DNA of 64,000 nt. Origin: Dendrophyllia cribrosa. Its lineage: Eukaryota > Cnidaria > Anthozoa > Scleractinia > Dendrophylliidae. Each line of letters begins with the position of its first letter. The first letter of the stretch is position 1. The stretch spans positions 22,642,227-22,706,226 of the forward strand of contig JAJLRJ010000010.1 in NCBI GenBank assembly GCA_024195265.1, given 5' to 3'. The notes under the pieces are model-generated. The model was not told the origin of the DNA, did not search any database, and saw only the letters and a list, made by a program, of their open reading frames with translations. The translations under genes and the position numbers were made by a program. Shown piece after piece: positions 27,801-42,800 of the stretch.

Positions 27801-30800
27801 AAGGTGCGGAAGGTGTGCGGAAGGTGTGCGGAAGGTATGCGGAAGGTGTGCGGAAGGTGTGCGAAAGGTCATAGGTGCGACTCCTGTTGGGAGAACTCGC
27901 GATCGGAAATTTTTTGCTAGTAGCTTGTGTCACTGACTGAAAAAAAAAAAAACGTCTTTACCATATTACAAACATGTTTGGGTTTTTCGGACAGTGAGAA
28001 CCAAGAGGTTTCTCAAAGAAAGGATAAGCCCTACAGCATGCCTACATGAAAATTACGATCATAATAAACAATATAACAAGTAACAAAATTAAAAGAAAAT
28101 AAAACCATACTTTAGGTTTTCGTGGATGTCTTAGCCAAGGTCAGTCACAACAGTCAATCGCGAGCACCGTGGAAGCTATTATTAAATGCTAAACCGCTTA
28201 GACAAATTGGGTAACGAACCGAAAAGCTTAGACAAGATACGTGTGCGCTGACCATGACTGGACAACCGCGTCGATGACAAGTCCAACAAGAGACAAACTA
28301 ATATTAACAATTGCATATTGTGAAAATTTAGCGGGAAGGACGATAAGGATAAGGGAAATATTGGTAAAAACGGTGAAGCTACTTGATAATCAACTCACCA
28401 CATATTTCACAACTCCTTCTACAGTTTAGCTTCATCCACGCCTCTTTGGTGGTGCAATCACCGTTTCCAGCCCAAGTTTTACAGCTGACGAATTCATCTT
28501 GACATTCTGCGATTAAATTTAAGAAAATTTATTTAGGGCTAACTTTAAATAAATGTGAATGAAAGATTAATGAAAGATCTATCGAAAAATTTTCTACGAC
28601 AGGATGAACTAGCGACCTTTGTATTCCTAAATAAAACCCATTACTTACTGCATAATCCAGGGTCCATATAAACGTCGTCAATAGCTATATCAGAGTAACC
28701 AGGCTGGCCAATTCTCCCTTCAATGACAAGCTGGAAAGATAACATTCATTATTACTCATTATCATATGACCCGTACGGCCCGCGAACCTTTTCTCAGTGC
28801 AAAACTATTGATGAAAGTCCCGTATGAGGGTCGTACGCATTTGCGTGAGCGGAGCCGGAAAAAGCCGTACGGCCCTACTACAAAAGCGGACGGCCTCGCG
28901 CGTTAAGATTTCAAGTAATTTTGTCTCCAATTTGGTCATATGATAAAATACTTATTGACTAAGTTAGGTCGGGCCGGGTGGGAAAATATTTGGCTCTCGG
29001 TCATGGAGCACGGACAATAAGTACATATTTTATTATACATTATTACAACTCGTTGTAAGAGCTGCGTTCTGGCCCATAAATATTACTACGTAGATGATAG
29101 ACTAAAACTACCAGAGTTGCCTTGTATGAGGATATGCCGTGGTTCTCAAAAACAATTATGCCAATACACAAATAAAAACACTGGCTGAAAGACAAGAACT
29201 AAGACTAATTACTCAGTAAAAAGATAAATTGCCTACTGGGCTATTGCGTTCTTTTTTTTAACATTCAGTTTCAGAAACACTTCAATTCGCTGATCAATGC
29301 CTTGTTTCCCCCTTAATGTAGTTTTATAGTTTAGTTTAACTTTGAACGTATAGCGTTTGTTTTTACCCGATAAGACGAGCCTATTGGAACGTTAATATTT
29401 CCATGTCCTTTCTTCCAGTCTTTGCCTTGATCGCCTTTCTTAAGGAAGATCAGCCAAGCACTAATGGCGCCCTTATGCTTTAATTCCAGTTTGACATCCA
29501 GACTCCCCATAGTCCTTCCATACATTGTGTAATAAAACTTAAGGCACTGGCCACCAGGTTTCGCCGACATCCAAGGGCTTATCAAGTCAGCCTTTTGACC
29601 AGCTCTTCTTGGCGCGGAAGATTCCAGGTACAAATAATATCCTAGCGTGGTGATCGGAATATTGTTTGTGAAGAGAAATAAACAGTGGTTATGGAACATT
29701 CTAGATTGAACTGAGATTTAGAAAACCTTAACTGGCGTTGCCACCAGGGATCACAATGATCGTAGGGGAAGACGAAAAGTTATTGCTGCTTTTGACATAA
29801 GTCGATTTACTGCACTTACTAGGGAGAGAGGTGGGCGTTTGTGGCAAATATCTACCCAATTCCACATTGAATTAGCTAAAATCGTCATCCCAGACTAGTG
29901 ACGTACAGAGAAATCCATTTAAAGCTGACTTATTTTCTTACATTTTGAAATGTTCTTTAATTAATATGACCACCTTTTATTGTAACGAATACTAAACCCA
30001 AGACAGTATTTTCAATATTACAAGACTTGGTAAATTCCAGACTCAATTAATTACCCGAACCAGTGGTATGATCTTTCATTGGACCGGTATTCATCGTTTG
30101 CGTGAATCCGTTCTTAAACTGCCAGTCAAAACCGTCTGCTCTGGGTTGACTCCACATACCCAGGCGGAAACTCTCAAAGTCTGTATCATCGGCGTCTATG
30201 ACACAAAATATGGCAAATTTACATCATCAGAGAGACAAAACTCTGACATGCCTTTGCTGGATAAACAGAACAAATGTGAAAGATCAGGTGCCCGAAGCGG
30301 GATTCGAACCCACGACACCCCGATCTCATGGCAGGTGCTCTAACCACTGAGCTACCAAGATAAGGTAACCACAGTGGAGTGAGTCTAAATTTAGTTGCGT
30401 TAGTTTGAATTTAGTTAAGGCAACCGGCCCTTGTCACTCGTCTAATAAATCATGGCCTAGCATAACATGAATATATACTAGTAGTTTCCATTGGAAAGTG
30501 AACTGAGTGCTGCGAGTACGTAAAGCTTATGCACAAGAAGAGTTGTTTAGGGCTATCTCGTTAATTGCATGTACTTTAGGTAGTGAACAGATGAGCGACT
30601 TGATTTATTATGCCATTGGATAGCTTGGCTAATATGACCTAATATATATAATACATGTATACAGGCTGCCGGGTCTAACTGCGGAGCTCGTAAATGCCAT
30701 GTCTATGGCGACTTGCGGGCGAAATGTTTATGACTACAGCGTGCGAGAATTGGAAAAGTTTAACAAATAATTTCCACAGTAGCTCTTAATCGACTGTAGC

Positions 30801-33800
30801 ATTCTATCAATTAAATAAATACAACAACGTGAATCTACAATAAAACATCGAATTTTGTTTTACCAGAGAGTTCCAGGAATTGCTTCAAGTATTCTGAGAA
30901 GCGTGTCGCCTCAATACACGGGAATTTATCTTCACTTGCTTTCAAACTCTTCGCCTTCGCAAAAAAGTGGCTTTCTACACTTAACGGGATTTCTCCGCTA
31001 TACGTTTTCCACATCCCACTTTATCGACGGTCGCGTGTTCTTTAGGGTAATCACTTTTCATTTCCAACGATAAAATGGTGTGTTTTCTTTCTGAATCGAT
31101 TGACTACGCGTGGAATAGAAAAAACAAGGGCCTCGATTCGAGGCCACGAAATCAACAACAACAACGTTTATTCGCACTGTAAAGTTACAAAGATGTATAC
31201 ATAATATATAAATTAAAAATAGATACAGTAGCTGGTTACCCAAAATAGGTAAATTCGGTGATATACATACATATTTACCGATACATCCAAGAAATCTCAA
31301 AGGCGATTGGCTTCCGTCGGGCAGAGGCAACCCAGGCTGGTCACGTACGCAGCCTGAAACAGTCTGTTGCGAAGCCTCGTGGCTTCGCAGCAATTATTAT
31401 TGGCTAATAGTGTTTAATATGTTGATTGCATTTTGCCTTCCACATTCCGTTTACGTGCATGCGAAATAAGAAGTCTTCTTAATAAGGCTTTTTAAAATGT
31501 CGAACATTTCGACCGATTTACAGGAATTCATTAATATTTAGGGAAAATGATTTGTTGTTTTTTAACAACAAATCATTAGTCATTTGGACAAATCTGAAGA
31601 AGCAATCGCATGGTGAGAAGTTAAAGTTACGCCTTACCAAAATCCACACCTCCGTCCATTCCTTTACAGAGAGAAAAAGAGGGGGTAGGTAACGGGTTCC
31701 AGGGCCGATACCATGAGGATCATTCTGCCATGAGTACCCTAAAGGGTGTTAACAATGGCGAAGCAGAGTGGGCTGGTACAAAAACATTAGGTAACTAGTT
31801 ATCAATAACGCTACCAAAATTAAATATGCTAAATGTGGATAAACAGGCAACAAGCGTAATCTCACCAAGATGGCACCTTTTCATGATGCATAGACTCTGA
31901 TCGCTTGCACTGCCTGGACAAGGTTTCCCGCCATAAGCGGGCGCTGGATTTTCACACTTTCGAGCTCGTGTTCTGACGCCATTATCACATGTCTTACTGC
32001 AAGATCGCCAATCTGACCAGCGACTCCATTGTCCGTCAACAGGGGCTATGGTTTAAACAGAATGGTGAGAATTTTATGCGTACTGTGAAAATTTGCTTAG
32101 AATTGATCAAATATGCAGTCACTATCCGCGTATGACCGTATACCAACTGTTCATACCAAGAATAAGAATAGCACCCCCGGTTAAAAGGCTCATCAATCTG
32201 GTTACCGAAAAACCCTTCTGGTTAAATCCTCTTTATAGAAGGTTACGAATAGTGTAGAGACCGCTACAATAGACTACAAGTTACCATTTTAAAGCATTGA
32301 GCACTATAGAAAGACTGAAATTATGGTCGTGATAACCTTTCCGTAGGTGTCAACTCTTGATCCTATCTTCTTACAAGTCAACTTGTCGAAAACCAAAAAA
32401 GAAGAAGGTATATTTACCTCCTCAAACCTTGGAAAGTATTTTCCACTTTTATTTCACTTAGTAGTTTGCTTCAATTACTTTAATTTTCGGTTGTTGTTCC
32501 AATAACTATGCTTTTGACGCTGCCCTCTAACTTTTCTTTGCCATTTTATGACCTGATCATTCCCGACCATTTTCTAAAGATTGCCGAAGATGTTCCGAAC
32601 GTTGTCAGAAGATTGCCGAGGAACATCCGAAGAAGTTTCAACATCGAAAAATTTCTTCTTAACCCTATTTTGTCTTTTGAGTTCCTGAGCCTGTGCCCTC
32701 CTCGTAACTTTAAGAGCATTACATGATATGTCCAAAACTACATTACATTACATTACATTACATGATACATCCAAAACTGTTTCCTTTGCGGTCCGCACAA
32801 TGGAACGATGACTTCATATGGCGTGGAATTGCGTAATTAGTTCTGCACAGCCGCCATTTTGGATCCGCCATCTTGGATTTCTGGACATTTTCAAACCTCA
32901 TGGAACCGTCTAAATTGACCCAAAGTAATCACAACCAATAAAGAATGCTAAAATAGCACAAAAGTGTAAAAGCCATGACGACAAACGTTTTTTTTTTTCA
33001 TTAAAAGGTAAAAAAAGTGCAAATTTTGAAAAATATGGAGAACATAACTGCAAGAGCAGTAAAGCCCTTACTTTCTATGACACATTTTCAAGAGCATTAA
33101 AACTATGATAATGAAACGTAGAGGGTATGTAGCACATCCAAAACTGTTTCCTTTGCGGTCTGCAAAATCGCATGATGACGTCATATGACGTGGTAATGAC
33201 GTAATTAGTTCTACACAGCCGGCATCTTGGATCCGCCATCTTGGATTTTTCCAAAATTTTATAAAGCCGTCCAAATTGACTCAAAATTAATCATAAGCAA
33301 TAAAGAAACGCTAAATGACAAAAAAATGTAAAAATCATAGCGATAAACGTGGATTTGTTCTTTTTTTCATTTCAAGGTAATAAAATGCAAAATTTAAAAA
33401 AAATGGCTGTAAAAATGTTGTTGTCATGGAAACATCATGTCAGGTGATCAATAAAATGTCATACCAACTTGTTGCCAAATAATTTTTAGGAAAAGTCATG
33501 AAATTTTATGGCGTTAGGGTCAATCAGCATCGAAACAAGGCAAACTCGTCAGCAAACATGACATCATCTATATCTCCACGCATCAAATATATCGCATCTT
33601 TTTACAGTGTAAATATACGATTTTGCTCAGTGAGAGAAATCCTTGTAATTCACTCTAGTTTAAAGGGTCTGTCTCAACCAGTGTGTACTGCGCGCAGAGC
33701 TACTCTCAGCGGCCATTTTAGGGTGCCACGAAAATGGCCACCGTAAACTATTCCACATGATTCTGAACAAGGGCATGCTACTAGCAACATACACGAAAGT

Positions 33801-36800
33801 AAATTCGAGAAGATATACAATTTTGAACATCATGCAACGTTCACGTAGGAAACGTGATCATGCTTGTGTCACTAATAACAAAAATAACTTCCCTCAATGC
33901 ACACTGTTTGATCGTTTGAGACAGAACTTTAAATAATAAATGCTGGAATTTTGGCGGTCACGTTAGGTCATCAACTCACGGCATGCGTTACAGCTTCTTT
34001 TACAGTTTAGTTTCATCCACGCCGGTCTGGTGGTGCAATCGCCTCTTGACACCCATGTTTTGCAGCTAACGAATTCATCTTGACAATCTGCAGACAAATA
34101 ACACCATATTCAGAAAACAGCTCCTTGTCAACTGAGTTTTATAGTAGACGCGAAGCGATCATAACAAAATTACGTAGAACTTACAATTCTCGACAAAAGT
34201 GATGACACGGTTACAACAAATTTTTCTTGCCTCTCCCCTCTCCCCTGTCTTAATTTTGATTCTCAAGCGAGTGCTAAGTGTCTACGAAGTGCAACATTGA
34301 AAAGGAAGGGGGGATTAAAACGTTTGCATGTGACATCTTTGTGACATTTATCATGTTTCGTGCATTATTGTCGCTTTTGTCTTGACGTTATAGTCGTTAT
34401 CGTTTTAGGTGATGCTATTTCATATATACAAACTGGTTTTGAACTTAAAACTCTAGAACTCGAAATATATATTACAAAGGAAAGCAAAAGGAAGTATGGA
34501 AGGTGACAAATCAATTAGTAAAGAACAAAACGGACTTCATTTAGCAAATGAATGGGGTTACTTTCTAGAGAAACTGTGGTGCTGCGTCGGTGGGGGGATG
34601 AAACAGAGAATTTAGTTTTATCGACTGAGTCGATAAGGTAAATTGACCACCGTGAAAAGATTCAAATAGCTGACTTTTCGAGCGCTAGCCCTTCGTCGGA
34701 GCGAATCAAGGAACTGTGGGTAGTGTGTGGTTTTATATAGTAAGCGGTGGAGCTACGCTATTGGTGGAAATTTGGTGACGTGAAAAACAAATGTAAATTA
34801 GTTGAATGAAAAGCGTTTGTTGATTCCGTGGGGTTTGAGAGTGCCGATTTGAAAGATGATTTTTTGTTCTAAGTTTTTACGACTTTCTGTGTTACCCTGG
34901 TGTAGGGAAAGGCCGCAGATTGTCATGTGTTGTTTAGAATGGTTAGTAAGATTGAAATGGTGCGCGACTGGTTTGGATGCGTCTTTGTCATTTTTTTCAA
35001 CGTCTCGGAAATGTTCACGAAAACGGTCGCCCAGTCTCCTCCCTGTTTCGCCAATTTACTTTAATTTCAACTAATTTACATTTGTTTTTCACGTCACCAA
35101 ATTTCCACCAATAGCGTAGCTCCACCGCTTACTTTATAAAACCACACACTACCCACAATTCCTTGATTCGCTCCGACGAAAGGCTAGCGCTCGAAACGTC
35201 AGCTATTTGAATCTTTTCACGGTGGTCAATTTACCTTATCGACTCAGTCGATAAAACTAAATTCTCGTGTTCCATTTAGCAAACCTTGCTTGATTTCTGC
35301 CGTCAGACGACAGAAATGGAGTTCCGTAAGAAACATATGATAATCTTTGTTTTATCGTGTAAAAAGTAAAGTTAGGCCTTTTCAGAATATAGTGGCTGAA
35401 CAGGTCGGCGCTTAACTCTGGTTCCCGCGGCATGAAACTGCTAGAAGTATTCCTATTGATGGATTTTGTCAGTGTTTTATAGTTCAACATTGCAAAGGCC
35501 GTTACTTACTGCATAATCCTGGGTCGATATAAACATCGTCGATAGCTATATCGGAATAACCTGGTTGGCCAATTTTCGCCTCTATGATAAGCTGGGGAAA
35601 AATAACATTTCTAATCAGTACGATCCAAGCTATAATAAATTGAACGTTGCAGCTAGTGGTGGTCAGGAAACATTTTTGCTGTTTTGTCCCGTTATAGTGG
35701 TGATGGAAAGGAGTTGTGGGTCGAGATTTTTTATTGAGGCGGGGTTTCAGTTTACTTACTTCACTCTCTTTTTCTATGCAATTTAGAGCAGTTTTCATTT
35801 GAGTGTCGTAAAACCAAAACCAAAATAATTGCTCTGACCAATCACAGCAGTCATAGAGCAGTTTTCAATTGAGTGTCGTAAAACCAAAACCAAAGTATTT
35901 GCTCTATATTATCACAATTATCAGGTAAGATTAGTTCATACGGCTTGAATCGCTTAGCTTCTGTTCTTTTCAGTTACCCTTTATGACTTAGGTTCTGTTC
36001 TCACCCGATATGAGAAGCCTTTTGGAATGTCAATATTTCCAAGTCCTTTCTTCCAGCCTTCGCCTTGATCGCCTTTCTTTAGAAATATCAGCCAACTTAT
36101 TCCATCAGATAATTCCAGTTTGACATCCAGACTCCCCATAGTCCTTCCGTACATTGTGTAATAAAACTTAAGGCACTGGCCAGCAGGTTTCGCTGACATC
36201 CAAGGGCTTATCAAGTCCGCTTTCTGACCAGCTCTTCTTGGCGTGGAAGATTCCAGATACAGATAATATCCTAATGCGGTGAACGGAATGTCGTTTGTGA
36301 AGAGAAATGAACAATCGTTATGGAGCATTCTAGAAAACCTTTACTGCCGTTGCCACTATAAATCACAAAGATCGTGGGGAAGTCGGAAAGTTATTGCCAC
36401 TGTTTGTATATGTAGATGTACTTAGGTACTTACTAAGGAGAGGGAAAGGAGTTTGTGGCAAATATCTACCTAATTCCAGATTGAAGAGCTAAAATCCCTA
36501 TTCCAGCCTAGTACAGCGAGAGTCGTTTGACAGTCAGATTTACTTAGGTTAAAAATACCATCCCTCTCGAAGTATAAATTTATCATCTTACGTTTCCGTT
36601 TCAATTTTTAAAATATTTTTCTATTTTTCGAACATTCAAAATCATAATAATACTGATAGCGACGTTTGCTTACAGTAGACCTTGAACTAAATTTCATGAG
36701 ATGAAAATGGTTCACGAAAGCAAGCTACTGTAAGCCTAAACGCGAAGGGGAAATATTGTCTCCCTCACTAAACCTCTCTTCTTCCTCTTTATTGCTCTAT

Positions 36801-39800
36801 AACAATTCCCCTTCACTACTCAGTTACACTTCCAAGGTGAATAACCCAAGACAATTCCTGAACAAGAAAATAGTTGATAAGGTTATATTTCCTCTGCACT
36901 CATGGACATGTACGACAGAAACATATGACGCCTTGTTTTATAATTGTATTTTTTAACTGAAAGCGCGATAAGGTGCCCAGTTAGTAACCTGAGCCAGACG
37001 TATGATCTTTCACTGGTCCTGTACTGCCCGTTTGTGTCATTCCTCTATTAAACTGCCAGTCAAGAGTGTCAGCTCGGGACTGCGTCCACATTCCCATGCG
37101 GAAGTTCTCAAAGTCTGTATCATCGGCGTCTATAGAATAAAAGACATCTTAGTGATCTGAAGCATCATCGGTAGTCTCTACCGCTATTTATAACTTAAGC
37201 GTAGTATAAAACGCGGTGCTCAAGTGTAGGTAGCGAGTTAGGCTAAGATCTGATGCATGGCCAATGCTCTAAGTCCTGGTCACCAGCCTCTCAGACGGTT
37301 AAAAGGTTAAAGTCTGTCTACAAGCCTAGTGACGAATCAGGCCAGCGCTTACTCTCGTTTCCATGACATGAAGCGATCAGGAGTATTGCTACTCCCCTGG
37401 ATTGGACGCTAGTCCATCTTAGGTAGCCTCGGCATTTCTATCAGGTTGCCCTGACACTTTGCCGGTACTCATTTACAGAGAGGCACTTGGAGAATAACGT
37501 ATCCTGCCCAAGAACACTAGGAAGTCACACGACCTCATGATACCACTGTAGTGACGATGAATGAGAGTTAGACCTTTATATTTTCACCTAGCCCGTTCCG
37601 GGCTCTCCGATAGTGGGGGCGAACGAAAATCGCCCCCGCTATCTGAGAGCGTGGAACAGGCTAATTTCCACCAAGTGCAAGGTGCAAGATCCTCGCAAAG
37701 GCATGAAACCGTTTATATACATCATTAATGGTTCATTACCTGCTAAGTCTCGCGCCTGCGAGTCCAAAACTCCGATTTCACGCCTATGGAGCAATTTCTC
37801 ACGCCTGACTAACAGATTTGGGGCTATCAGCCTTAACTGATCGCATGGTCCAATTAAAAATATTGTTACGTCCATGAAAATATGGCACTTTTTTGTAGGT
37901 TATCGTTCTGAACATTACAATTACAGCTGGATGTTGTTAAAGGGGCTATGTCGCAAGGTGATTCTGCGCAATGAGTTTCTGTCATGTGACGTCGCCTGAC
38001 GTCACACATGTCAAATTTCTATTGTTCTTTCCCGGATCGCGGCAAGTTTTATCGCGCTTGCACACGTGTCGAACCACGCGAGGTAAACAAACACACGATC
38101 GATTTCGGTTTTAAATTCCTCCCCAACTTCCACCACTACTGAAAGACATCGAATTTTTCGAAGGTACGACTAACAAATCGCAGAAATAATTTAACAAAAA
38201 ACTAGCCAAATACTCTAACTAATTTGTTAACTTGAGATCTATCCTTCCACCCAATACGACGGGATGGAACGGATTGCAGCGAATTCGACAGTAATGGCCG
38301 CCAACTTGATAAAAAGCCACCGGACGTTTTTCAAGTTGTTAGTACCCAGTACTCACCCGCCATCCTCGCGACATAGCCCCTTTAAACGGACTGAGGTCTA
38401 TGGAAACTTTCGAATTCTTTGGAACATCTTCGGACATCTTCGGAATAGATCGGGTTCTCTTCGGACTTGGTGGGGTCGCCTTCGTAAATCCTGGCATTCC
38501 CACGAAAAAATTCTCACGCCTATCACTCGGAAAAAATTGGCAGGTATATGGTTCTGAACTTTGTCATCAGCGCTGCAAAGGTTATCATACATTTTTTGGC
38601 GTGCACATTAATTTCCTTATGTACAAGTCTGACGTCACGATCATATCAGTGCAGTCCCTCGACTGCTCAGCATATGTTTGTATTCAGGCTATGAACTCCA
38701 AACTTAGTTTCTTAGTTACTTAGACTTAGTTACAGTGAAGAGCGCTCTACCGTAGCCACTCGACAAAATTAAAGTTTCTGACATATTTTTGACAACTTTA
38801 ATTTATGATGGCTTTCGTTTCAACTGGCCAAACAAAATACAAGAGTGTTAACTATGACAGGCGGATAAGTCAAGTTCTCCGTTCGCGTTCTGGCTATTAA
38901 CATATCCGCCTTCTACAGTTCTTGCAATTTAATTTGTTAGTTAAAATGGAAGCTATCAAAAGGTTGTCAAAAAGTTGTCAAAAATTAATCAAAAACAAAA
39001 GAAACGACAGGGCGCTCTTAACCGTTGAGTTCATCTTAAATTATTGTAAATAAGGGCTAACAGACGTTAAGCATAATCTCACCAAGATGGCACCTTTTTA
39101 TGATACATGGACTCTGCTCGCTTCCACTGCCTGCGCAAGTTTTCCCGCCATGGGCGGGCGTCGGATTGTCACACTTCCGGACACGTGTTCTGACGCCATT
39201 ATCACATGTCTTACTGCAAGATTGCCACTCCGACCAGCGACCCCAGTGACCACTGACAGGGGCTATAAGACAATTATATACCGTGACGGATTATTTGAGC
39301 CTCAGTCAAGAAGGGTTCGCGGATTTTATGCTTACAATGTTAACACCATGCGAGGAAAATCAGGAATTTTCGATTTCGTTGGAGTTAATTAGGACTTTCG
39401 GTGTGTTGAATATCGTAATGAGACCATTTATCAGAGAATAGCCTGGTGTGTTCTCTACGAGATAAGAATATAATTTTTTGGGCTATGGTAAAGGGAGCGG
39501 TAACGTCACACGATCTGGCGATACTATTTTTATTTTTGTTTTAATTGGAGTTAATTTGATTTTTACCAAATACCGGTAAGTGTTAAAATAGTCATGGTGA
39601 CTTCAAGACCTCATTGAAGTTTTTTCTTATAAATGAAAGTTATAATTTTAAAGGGAATCGAAAGAAATCGAAAATGAGAGGATAAACGATCGAAGACTAC
39701 AATTGGGGTCACAATTGTGTCGAAGGATGCAATTTACAAAGGTTTCGTCTCCTCTAAAATGGGCCGAACATGACAGAGTATGTACAACTGTTTACACCGC

Positions 39801-42800
39801 CAGGGCGTCATAAAATACATTACCAGGACAGATGGAAGAAGGACACTTTGTTCTCTGTCTATCCACACCATATATATTCGTAATGCCGCTTCCACGACAG
39901 GCCTTCACGTCCCCAGAGTTGTAGCAAAATCTCTCACGGGTGCGATAACAATCATCGTCACACGGGGTCCATCTCGACCATGTTGCCCAGCCATAGGTTT
40001 TTGCTGGTTAAGAAATTATATATATAATATAAATATAATATATGATAATATTTTGTGGTTGTTGTCACTTGGACAGAGAGTGCTCGATACATACAGCTAT
40101 TTCAATTAACGTTGTCGGATGAAAGCTCAAAGCCTACAAGCCAAGGCCGCAAGGTGGTATGGCAGTTGTCAATAGACATTCTATTATCCGGTTGGCAGTG
40201 CGGGTGCGACGGGAAAATGACGTTTGTCTCCGTGTTCTTACGAAACAAAAACAGACGCGAATCTTATTGCCTTCGATCGAAGCGTTCCTTTCTTTGAAAG
40301 TGTGGAGAGATTAAAGCACTAGGGAGCTTAAGGAGTCATAACGTCGACGGCAGAGAGAACGGCACAAAACAATAGGTTTAATGAGCGAAAACATGCCTCT
40401 GAACGTGCGTTTTACATTTTGGTACATTTCTTTGCCGCTCCCTGCAAAACAATAACGTCAAATGATCAAATTATAGGTTATGTGGAGAACAATGAACACA
40501 CGACGGTCAATTTTTTCTTTACTCTCTTTGAACTTGAAAGACGTCCCTACAAATTAAGCTCCCGGACAGTCCAGTCACGTTAGACAAACAAATTGGAACA
40601 ACTGCCTTTGCTTCAGCTTCCAATTGTTGATTTTGATAAATTTATGTATAAAAACCCCAAATTACTTTGCGGTCTTGGCTTTAAGCTTTTTCATCCGACA
40701 ACGTTAAATGAAATAGCTGTATAGCAGAGCAGGAATATACTTTCACACGATGTGATGTTACAAAACAGTAACTCGAGTTTCACGCTCGGTGGCGATCATC
40801 AGAGTTTCACAGAGTTTCCACAGAGCGTGAAACTCGAGTTACTGTTTTGTAACATCACATCGTGTGAAAAAAAAATATATATCTATACATAAAACAACAT
40901 AAATGAAGATACACAAATTGGTGCTTTGTGCGAGTCACCTATCTTTCGATCGAATACAGCGACCTTCATCGGGTGAATGACCGGTAAAACGCGTTACACG
41001 CCACTAACATGCAAGTTACAATTTGAAACTGAAACGTTAGCATACAACACGCGCTACGTAAAATAACGACTTAAAGTGTGAAAAAGAACCTTGCGGCAAG
41101 GGAAAATCTTTTCAAAAGCTTTACCTGAACGTACTGCTCCACGACTTTCTTTTAAATGGTCACACACTAGGGTTTTATCCGCAGACGTCATTCAAGCTTT
41201 GTTTGGACCGTTCTTCGCGACTGGTGCAACCGTGAAGAACGGCTGAGGTTGAGTTCGGCTGAATTAAGGCGACCTTAATTAATTCGGCTCATGCGAGGTA
41301 CGGCGTTTGACCAGGGCCTAACTGCGCCTTTCAATAACACGCGAACTCTGAGGTTTGTGACCCCGACCACACTAATGCGTTTTCAAAAGTCTCCGTTTTC
41401 ATCTCAGCGAAAACGAAGGAAAATATTTCCGTCCACACTAGCTTTTTCTTATCGTTTTAACGTGTCCACGCTAAAACGCTCGAAAACGATGAAAACGACT
41501 GGAACCTGGGATCGCGCATGTGTTAAAGGTGATAGATGCTCCGATTTGGACTGGAACCGATGGCATGTGACGTCGCGGTTTTCAAAAGTCTCCGTTTTCA
41601 CCTGTCCACACTAGAAACGAAGCGTTTTCAAAACGATGCGTTTTCAAAAGTCTTCACTTTTGAAACCGTTTTCGAAAGTCTTCGTTTTCATCACAGTTTT
41701 CGGGCGTTTTAGTGTGGACGATAGGCGAAAACGCATCAAAACGTATGCGTTTTCAAACGAAAACGCGTTAGTGTGGTCGGGGCCTTAGGTCCACGTTTTA
41801 CGCTGGCGTCAATCATAATTATGGTGACAAACATTGGATCCCTAAAAACATAAACTGACAAACTGCATCGAAATCCACCAATCACAACCCGCAAACATGA
41901 CCATGTGACCATTTGCGTAAAGTATCTTTGTTTCCTGAGACATCCGCTATGATATTTGCGGCAGTGAAAAACGAAACTGTTGATTGAGTTTTGAACTTTA
42001 GAGTTCGCGTGTTATTGAAAAGCGCAGTAATTAAGTCGAAAATTATTGGAAAGGAACTAGCTTATTGCTGTATAATTTTGTAGGCGCAGACTTCCACACG
42101 GAATCAACGAACGCTTTTCATTCAACTAATTTACATTTGTTTTTCACGTCACCAAATTTCCACCAATAGCGTAGCTTCACCTACTATATGAAACCACACA
42201 CTACCCACAATCCCTTGATTCGCTCCGACGAAGGGCTAGCTCTCGAAACGTCAGCTTTCCCGAATCTTTTTACGGTGGCTAATTTACCTTATCGACTCAG
42301 TCGATAAAACCAAATTCTTGTGCTTCACCCCCACCGACTCAGCACCACAGTTTCTCTAGAAACTAACCCCTTCCAAATTCATATGCTGGCTGCACCCATA
42401 AGCTCCCATGCAGTATGCTATTTTGCTTCTCATGGCGATCAAACAGGTGATTTCGATTCCCATGTTGCATAACAATAAATTAGAATAGAGAAAATAATCA
42501 AAGGCTCCTAAGCTGTCTCGTTAATAACAAAAACATAGAAATATTACGCATAAATTAATAAAGAACGATTAAAAGTTACAGCTGATCAACCGAGCGAGTA
42601 AAACTTGTCCATCAAATGCTATAACCCGTTCATTGCTTTGCATTCAGAAGTTAAAAGAGCAGAAAAGGAGAAAGATTCATGAGCTACTAGCTTGGTTCTT
42701 ATTGAGTCACATTTATCTCACATATCGACTAAACTGATACTGGCAGCATGCGGAAAGCCTGATCACATTTAAGCCGAGTTATTTAAGTTCCTACGAGTCC

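Larger units (their letters stand above)
34549..35272. mobile_element. short inverted Penelope-like composite with 11-bp target duplication
   Basis: A minus-strand 3' fragment (GIY-YIG C-terminus plus terminal repeat) at the left abuts a plus-strand terminal repeat at the right. CATTTAGCAAA flanks the unit exactly (34538-34548 and 35273-35283). The left end carries the CACCGACGCAGCACC-type tail and the right end does not, the mirror image of the 13.5-kb composite. It inserted in an intron of the astacin gene between MAM exon 3 and the ShK exon of cassette A. Confidence 0.82.

Noticed and set aside
27785..27869. CRISPR-like array
   Set aside because: Contiguous short tandem units with no spacers, in an animal genome; a minisatellite.
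30287..30360. Functional tRNA gene on the minus strand
   Set aside because: A and B boxes and the T-arm are good, but acceptor strands do not pair and the anticodon stem is poor. It is better explained as a SINE head.
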